In this document: positions 60,284 to 64,000 of the stretch, piece after piece
Numbering within the stretch: position 1 is the stretch's first letter
How the letters are laid out: the number at the start of each line of letters is the position of its first letter
Assembly: GCF_013618635.1 (NCBI RefSeq)
Contig: NZ_JABLSJ010000011.1
Location: 58,700-122,699, forward strand
DNA: 64,000 nucleotides
From: Thalassobacillus sp. CUG 92003
Lineage (GTDB): Bacteria; Bacillota; Bacilli; Bacillales; Halobacillaceae
Reading direction: 5' to 3'
Translations under genes and position numbers: made by a program
Notes under the pieces: generated by a model
The model's input: the letters and a program-made list of their open reading frames with translations, nothing else
Databases searched by the model: none
Told to the model about the DNA's origin: nothing

Positions 60284-60763
60284 GTGAAAAAATTAATTAC
60301 GCTTATGGTGTTGATGTTTATCATTCCTGCTTGTGGCAGTGAAGATCCCGCCATTTCAGATGCCACAAAAGAAAACAGTCTCGAAGTTCATTACAGCACA
60401 AGTAATTTTCAAAGCTCGGTGGTATCCGATCGAGAAGTAGATTTGAGTAACCAGGATAAACTACTCGCATTTATAGAGAAGGAGTCTGACGCCCTCACCA
60501 TTATCCATCATTTAAAAGAACAAGACCCTGTTCTGTCTAGAGTAAAAATGTCGGAAAGTGACCATACATACATTTATGAAGTGAATAAAGGGTTGTCCCC
60601 CATCCCAAAGGGCACCTATACCTGTTCAAAAAGCCCGTCGCTGAGCGGCCATATGCTTATGCTCGAACAATGCAAAAATGAAGAGAACGAAAAGTTTTTC
60701 TCCTTGCCGCTTATCCCGCTCACCGAAAACGCGATTGCCACAATTGAAAACAAGGTCAGCTGA
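60284..60763 (+). CDS. Hypothetical lipoprotein (159 aa)
   Basis: GTG start with AAGGAG. The signal LITLMVLMFIIPACGSED contains a lipobox (IPACG), so Cys 17 would carry lipid. The mature part is a small soluble domain with two further Cys (TYTCSKSPS and EQCKNEE), possibly one disulfide. No family recognised. Monocistronic, convergent with the hydrolase downstream. Confidence 0.7.
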   Translation: MKKLITLMVLMFIIPACGSEDPAISDATKENSLEVHYSTSNFQSSVVSDREVDLSNQDKLLAFIEKESDALTIIHHLKEQDPVLSRVKMSESDHTYIYEVNKGLSPIPKGTYTCSKSPSLSGHMLMLEQCKNEENEKFFSLPLIPLTENAIATIENKVS

Positions 60764-60770
60764 ATAGCTT

Positions 60771-61583
60771 TTATTGAGCAAGAAATCGAACCAGCTCGTG
60801 ATTAAACTGTTCCAGTTCTGTATAAAACAGGCCATGCCCTCCGCTCAAGAACGGGATTAATTCCGAGCCTTGAATACCTGCATGCATTACTTCGGCTAAA
60901 GGAAAGGGACACACTTTGTCCAACACCCCATGAAAGATGCCAGTCGGCACGTTGATGGCAGGTAAATCTGAGCGCAGATCTTCATCTCGGAGCGACTGCG
61001 CATACATTGCCGTAGCGTGGCCGGATGCTGCTAATCCTAGAGTGTTGAACCAGTTCCGGACTCCTTCCGTTACATAGCGCGAAAAAAAGATATCACCGAA
61101 CCCCTCCAGCATTTTCGGTCGGTTCGTATACGTGTTTTCAATGATTGTATCAATATCCTCTCTCGTCATCCCATATTTAAATCCCGGTCTCCTCGTAAAC
61201 ACCGGGGCAGCTGCCCCTATTAACACCAGTTTTTTCACCCGATTCCCGTGATGCCTTGCCATGTACCGAATTGCAACAGCACCGCCCATTGAATGGCCAA
61301 CTAAGATTACATTCTCAACCCCTAACGACTCCATCACCATACTAATATCATCTGAAATCCGGTCATACGAATAGCCATACCACGGACGATCCGATTGGCC
61401 GCACCCACGCAAGTCTATCCCGATGCAGCGATATCCCAACTTCGGAAGCTGATTGAATTGATACTCAAACATGTTGTGATTGACTGGCCACCCATGTATA
61501 AAAACAATTGGCAGGCCGTCCCCGGGGTTAAGATCCTCGACATAAACTCTCACATTTTGTTCCACCGGTATAAAAAATCCCAT
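60771..61583 (-). CDS. Alpha/beta hydrolase (haloperoxidase-like)
   Basis: Hydrolase of 270 aa. Oxyanion HGW in VFIHGWPVNHNMF near residue 30, RGCGQSDRPW near 59, nucleophile elbow GHSMGG near 95, acid Asp in HGVLDKVCP near 220 and His in SGGHGLFY near 248. The pattern is that of cofactor-free chloroperoxidase/arylesterase-like enzymes. Physiological substrate unknown. Confidence 0.86.
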   Translation of the reverse strand: MGFFIPVEQNVRVYVEDLNPGDGLPIVFIHGWPVNHNMFEYQFNQLPKLGYRCIGIDLRGCGQSDRPWYGYSYDRISDDISMVMESLGVENVILVGHSMGGAVAIRYMARHHGNRVKKLVLIGAAAPVFTRRPGFKYGMTREDIDTIIENTYTNRPKMLEGFGDIFFSRYVTEGVRNWFNTLGLAASGHATAMYAQSLRDEDLRSDLPAINVPTGIFHGVLDKVCPFPLAEVMHAGIQGSELIPFLSGGHGLFYTELEQFNHELVRFLAQ

Positions 61584-61738
61584 CCCTTCTCCCCCAATAC
61601 GAAAATGATCCGTAAGCTATATGTACGCATGAAAATGGGAGCTATGTCATGGATGAGGCAGTGTGAGAACGTTGGAGCGGTTTATATAAAGGACGATTTG
61701 TATTATACTGATAGCAACAGATTGCAGGAGGAACACGC

Positions 61739-62668
61739 ATGTTTAGGAATATTGTTGCTAACAGAAAAAAATATCTCCCCTTTATCCTCGTCTCATTACT
61801 CGTGGGTGGGGCGCTGCTGTTTACAAACACAACACCCACAAGTTCCGAGAAAACAAAGGAAATCACACCCACGCTATTCGTCCACGGGTACAAAGGCGGG
61901 CCAGGATCGTTCGGCACGATGCTCTCGCGGCTGGAAAGCCAAAACATCGGCCAAAAAAGCATGATCGCCCGGGTCACACGTAACAATAAACTATTAATCA
62001 GTGGCGATATCTCTAATCAGACGAATCCATTCATCCAAGTTATTTTTGAAAATAATAGAGCAAGCATCAAAAGCCAAACTGCTTGGCTCCAGCAGATTTT
62101 GCGCCATTTGCATGACGATTACAATATAGAGAACGTTAACCTCGTCGGCCATTCAATGGGAGGGCTGAGCTCGACTAATTTTGTATTGCACAACCAGAAC
62201 GATCACTACCCCAACGTAGACAAGCTTGCGGTTATCGCGAGCCCCTTCGAAGGCATCGAACGTGACGGGTATTTCGATGTGAATACAGGGCGAGCAGCTG
62301 TCGATTTGCAGTCTAAATCCCAGGCCCTTAAAAGCATGGTCGATCGCAAACACCAATTTGACGAAAATACCCACGTATTGGCTGTAGCGGGCGTTATTAA
62401 TAAAGAAAAAGGTGAAAAAACAGAGGAAGCCGAAATCTTAGCGACTTCTAACCAGAGGTATAATAATAGAGAGGCCAAACAAACCGAGGTGGCATGGGAC
62501 GGTCTTGTAAGTTTGCCAAGCGCACTCGGCATCAAGACCATCGCCCCCAAAGAACACTATGCCCAAAAGATATTCTATGACACGAGAGCCACCCATTCAG
62601 GGCTCCATGAACATACCGGTGTTGATGCCACACTAGCTAAATTCCTCTGGAACATCCAAAGCCACTAA
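61739..62668 (+). CDS. Secreted or anchored alpha/beta hydrolase, DUF915 family
   Basis: Protein of 309 aa with an N-terminal membrane helix (KYLPFILVSLLVGGALLF) and an extracellular hydrolase domain: TLFVHGYKGGPGSFGTMLSR near 45, the nucleophile in LVGHSMGGLSSTNFV near 132, and the terminal His in THSGLHEHTGV near 290. This is the DUF915 lipase-like family of Firmicutes. CAGGAGG ribosome binding site; own terminator. Substrate unknown. Confidence 0.86.
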   Translation: MFRNIVANRKKYLPFILVSLLVGGALLFTNTTPTSSEKTKEITPTLFVHGYKGGPGSFGTMLSRLESQNIGQKSMIARVTRNNKLLISGDISNQTNPFIQVIFENNRASIKSQTAWLQQILRHLHDDYNIENVNLVGHSMGGLSSTNFVLHNQNDHYPNVDKLAVIASPFEGIERDGYFDVNTGRAAVDLQSKSQALKSMVDRKHQFDENTHVLAVAGVINKEKGEKTEEAEILATSNQRYNNREAKQTEVAWDGLVSLPSALGIKTIAPKEHYAQKIFYDTRATHSGLHEHTGVDATLAKFLWNIQSH

Positions 62669-62706
62669 ACAGGCAGGCGCCAATCGCGCCTGCCTGTTTA
62701 ATTTTT
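62667..62706 (+). terminator. Terminator of the DUF915 hydrolase gene
   Basis: AACAGGCAGGCGC / GCGCCTGCCTGTT perfect 13-base stem followed by T-rich sequence. Confidence 0.85.
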
Positions 62707-62719
62707 GACCCAGAACAAA

Positions 62720-62769
62720 AAAGAAACACCCGGCTCTTTTCAAAATCACCATTTTGTACCAGGTACGCA
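62720..62769 (+). repeat. Half copy F of the GTACCTGGTAC hairpin element
   Basis: AAGAAACACCCGGCTCTTTT then GTACCAGGTACGCAT. Only the right half is present. It covers the stop codon and last residues of the adjacent nucleotidyltransferase gene. Confidence 0.8.
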
Positions 62770-63642
62770 TCTTTCATTTTTTAGTGTGGTAACCCATTCT
62801 GTAGCAAAAGCATCGGCTTGGGAAGGGTATTGGAGGTCCATGCGGGCACAGACTTCTTTTGCCATTTCTCGATACAGCTTCATGGTTTCTGTTAACGATG
62901 ACCAGATGTCGTTCGCTTCATACCTGGGAAACAAATGTGTAAACCGCTCTACTAAATCCGGACCCGCCCACTCTTCAAAAAATCTATAGCCATGCCATAA
63001 CTCTATGTCGGCTCCATTTCTAGTTTGACGCTCGAGTTTTATCGCATTCATAAGCAGGGGTTTCATATGCTCGTCGCAAGCAGATTTGGCAACCAATAAT
63101 TCGCCGCGCCTGATCTTCTTAGCTGCCCACACAGCGTGATACCAGAAGTCATGCATGTCATTGATGACCTCTTCCCCGGAGGGGGAGGGCTGGTCCAACG
63201 ACCCCGCTTGCTGCTGCAAATGATCAAAATCATCCGTGAGCTTATCTTTATCGATAATGACGTGAAAACCTTTAGCGAGAACCTGCTGAACGTCATTTAA
63301 TTGTTTCTTCTCGTGAAAGTCAGGTTCAGAAAATACCGCAAAATCTACATCCAAACCGCCTTCATACAAGACCCTGCGCTCTGTCCCGCCTCCAACTGCC
63401 GTTTTTTCCAAGAAAGTAATATAAGGCATGCCCATCCTGCAAAGCCATTCCTCTTGGTTCAATAAAGAGGAAGGGGTTTGAGCCACAATCACAATATCTA
63501 AATCGGACCAACGATCGGCAGGCTTCACCTCTCCCCCTCTTGACCCTACGATAAACGCAGCTCGAATATTTCCGTTCTCTTTTGCATACGTAACAAACCG
63601 CTCTATAATTTGAGAAAATGTCAGGTCATATGGGTTGTTCAC
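62746..63642 (-). CDS. ANT(6)-type aminoglycoside 6-adenylyltransferase family protein
   Basis: Nucleotidyltransferase of 298 aa. Active site FIVGSRGGEVKPADRWSDLD near residues 31-50 has the G-S-R...W-S-D-L-D pattern, with a further carboxylate in GGLDVDFAVF near 97. Helical C-terminal half as in AadE/AadK of Bacillus (HDFWYHAVWAAKKIRRGEL). GTG start after GGAGG. The last residues RCVPGTKW are encoded by the dispersed hairpin element. Intrinsic Bacillaceae copies of this family are chromosomal and need not confer clinically relevant resistance. Confidence 0.85.
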   Translation of the reverse strand: MNNPYDLTFSQIIERFVTYAKENGNIRAAFIVGSRGGEVKPADRWSDLDIVIVAQTPSSLLNQEEWLCRMGMPYITFLEKTAVGGGTERRVLYEGGLDVDFAVFSEPDFHEKKQLNDVQQVLAKGFHVIIDKDKLTDDFDHLQQQAGSLDQPSPSGEEVINDMHDFWYHAVWAAKKIRRGELLVAKSACDEHMKPLLMNAIKLERQTRNGADIELWHGYRFFEEWAGPDLVERFTHLFPRYEANDIWSSLTETMKLYREMAKEVCARMDLQYPSQADAFATEWVTTLKNERCVPGTKW

Positions 63643-63871
63643 AATGGCACCTCCACGTTCAGATGCTTTATATTTCCATATTCTCCGTGATAATTCCTTC
63701 TAAAGCGGTGTTTTTTATACAGGGTTGTAAAATTAATGTCTGTTGCAAATAAAACTCCGTTGTCGTGACTGAAAATCTGCCAAAGTTGCTTTGAAATCAA
63801 CAGAATCAGTAGTAATTTACAATACTAGCTAGGTACAATAAGCAGTTTAAATAGCATCAGATTTTCACGAA
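63643..63871. other. Intergenic region with a spaced inverted repeat
   Basis: No gene recognised. TGAAAATCTG (63770-63779) and CAGATTTTCA (63858-63867) are exact inverted copies 78 bp apart, possibly the trace of a small mobile element or IS end. AT-rich otherwise. Confidence 0.35.
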
Positions 63872-63907
63872 CAAAAAAACCACTCAAATTTTAAAATACA
63901 AGTGGTT
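63872..63907 (-). terminator. Terminator-like hairpin left of the intron end
   Basis: On the minus strand ACCACT...AGTGGT is followed by T7, about 40 bp downstream of the presumed group II intron 3' end. Some bacterial group II introns favour sites beside terminators, which fits this placement loosely. Confidence 0.5.
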
Positions 63908-63947
63908 AATGGTTTGGTAAACTAATTTTTCAACAGCCAACGTTGAA

Positions 63948-64000
63948 TAGAGATAGGGGGAGGTGGCTAACCTCCATCCCTCTCACACCACCGTACGTAC
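63948..64000 (-). mobile_element. 3' end of a probable group II intron (continues beyond the window)
   Basis: Read on the minus strand from the window edge: GTACGTACGGTGGTGTGAGA followed by a GGAGGT-TAGCC-ACCTCC hairpin and CTATCTCTAT. This matches the domain V 3' strand and domain VI of bacterial group II introns that encode LtrA-type reverse transcriptases, as I know them. The intron body and any reverse transcriptase would lie to the right of this window. The exact 3' boundary near 63948 is an estimate. Confidence 0.5.

Noticed and set aside
62746..63642. Acquired resistance gene cassette
   Set aside because: The ANT(6)-type gene has no integron, IS or transposon flanks and its codon use looks like its neighbours; chromosomal homologues are common in Bacillaceae.

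Overview
The window reads as the chromosome of a low-to-moderate-GC, Gram-positive, endospore-forming member of the Bacillaceae. A halotolerant or alkaliphilic genus close to Halobacillus or Oceanobacillus fits best, but the genus is an inference. Support comes from strong GGAGG ribosome binding sites, lipoteichoic acid synthase, T-box and preQ1-I leaders, a sigma-B type promoter before csbD, a YjcZ-type sporulation peptide, PRD-type PTS regulators, and many Bacillaceae-specific small families (DUF1189, DUF1450, DUF3889, DUF3892, DUF4003, DUF4269). No prophage, plasmid or CRISPR locus is visible. The only mobile-element signal is the 3' end of a probable group II intron at the right edge.

Layout. 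0-3 kb: modABC molybdate uptake and mscL. 3-4.6 kb: a phospholipase A2-like protein, a YjcZ peptide, a possible 22-residue membrane peptide and a Sco/SenC protein. 4.6-6 kb: class D sortase with its acidic surface substrate. 6-13.3 kb: flavin amine oxidase, XRE regulator plus membrane protein, ltaS, glutamate dehydrogenase, a flavin reductase and a DinB protein. 13.3-17.2 kb: a decaying stretch holding a frameshifted MFS gene fused to a reductase remnant, a class F sortase with a nonsense codon, and its surface substrate with a frameshift in the sorting signal. 17.4-21.4 kb: csbB-gtrA-yfhO type operon. In B. subtilis the equivalent genes put GlcNAc on lipoteichoic acid, which links it to ltaS. 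21.5-26.9 kb: mannitol PTS genes. 27-29.6 kb: DUF4269, a hydrolase and an AEC transporter. 29.9-31.9 kb: queCDE under a preQ1 riboswitch. 32-36.3 kb: csbD, peroxiredoxin, an acetyltransferase, a tandem nitrilase with a dead second half and an aldo/keto reductase. 36.5 kb: tRNA-Ser(CGA). 36.7-43.3 kb: a galactitol-type PTS operon with a perfect CcpA site. 44.2-46.1 kb: an ArsR-controlled permease locus with four operator copies. 46-52.9 kb: NUDIX-distal housekeeping genes, a TipA-type MerR regulator next to an MFS pump, and DUF genes. 53-55.6 kb: a T-box controlled SAM hydrolase. 55.6-63.6 kb: NERD, DUF1189, DUF1450, HD, GNAT, OsmC, two hydrolases and an ANT(6)-type nucleotidyltransferase.

The most interesting signals lie outside ordinary genes. 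First, a dispersed ~100-bp palindromic element (three full and three half copies) has a covarying 21-bp hairpin between GTACCTGGTAC termini and twice supplies the C-terminal codons of a gene. Second, two arrays repeat TTGGGCGATT with a ~21-bp period. Third, both dedicated sortase/substrate pairs use MPDT[A/G] signals, and the class F pair is broken in both partners. Fourth, a T-box precedes a SAM-degrading enzyme. At least five reading-frame lesions occur, several in short homopolymers, so base-calling error has to be excluded before calling them all pseudogenes.
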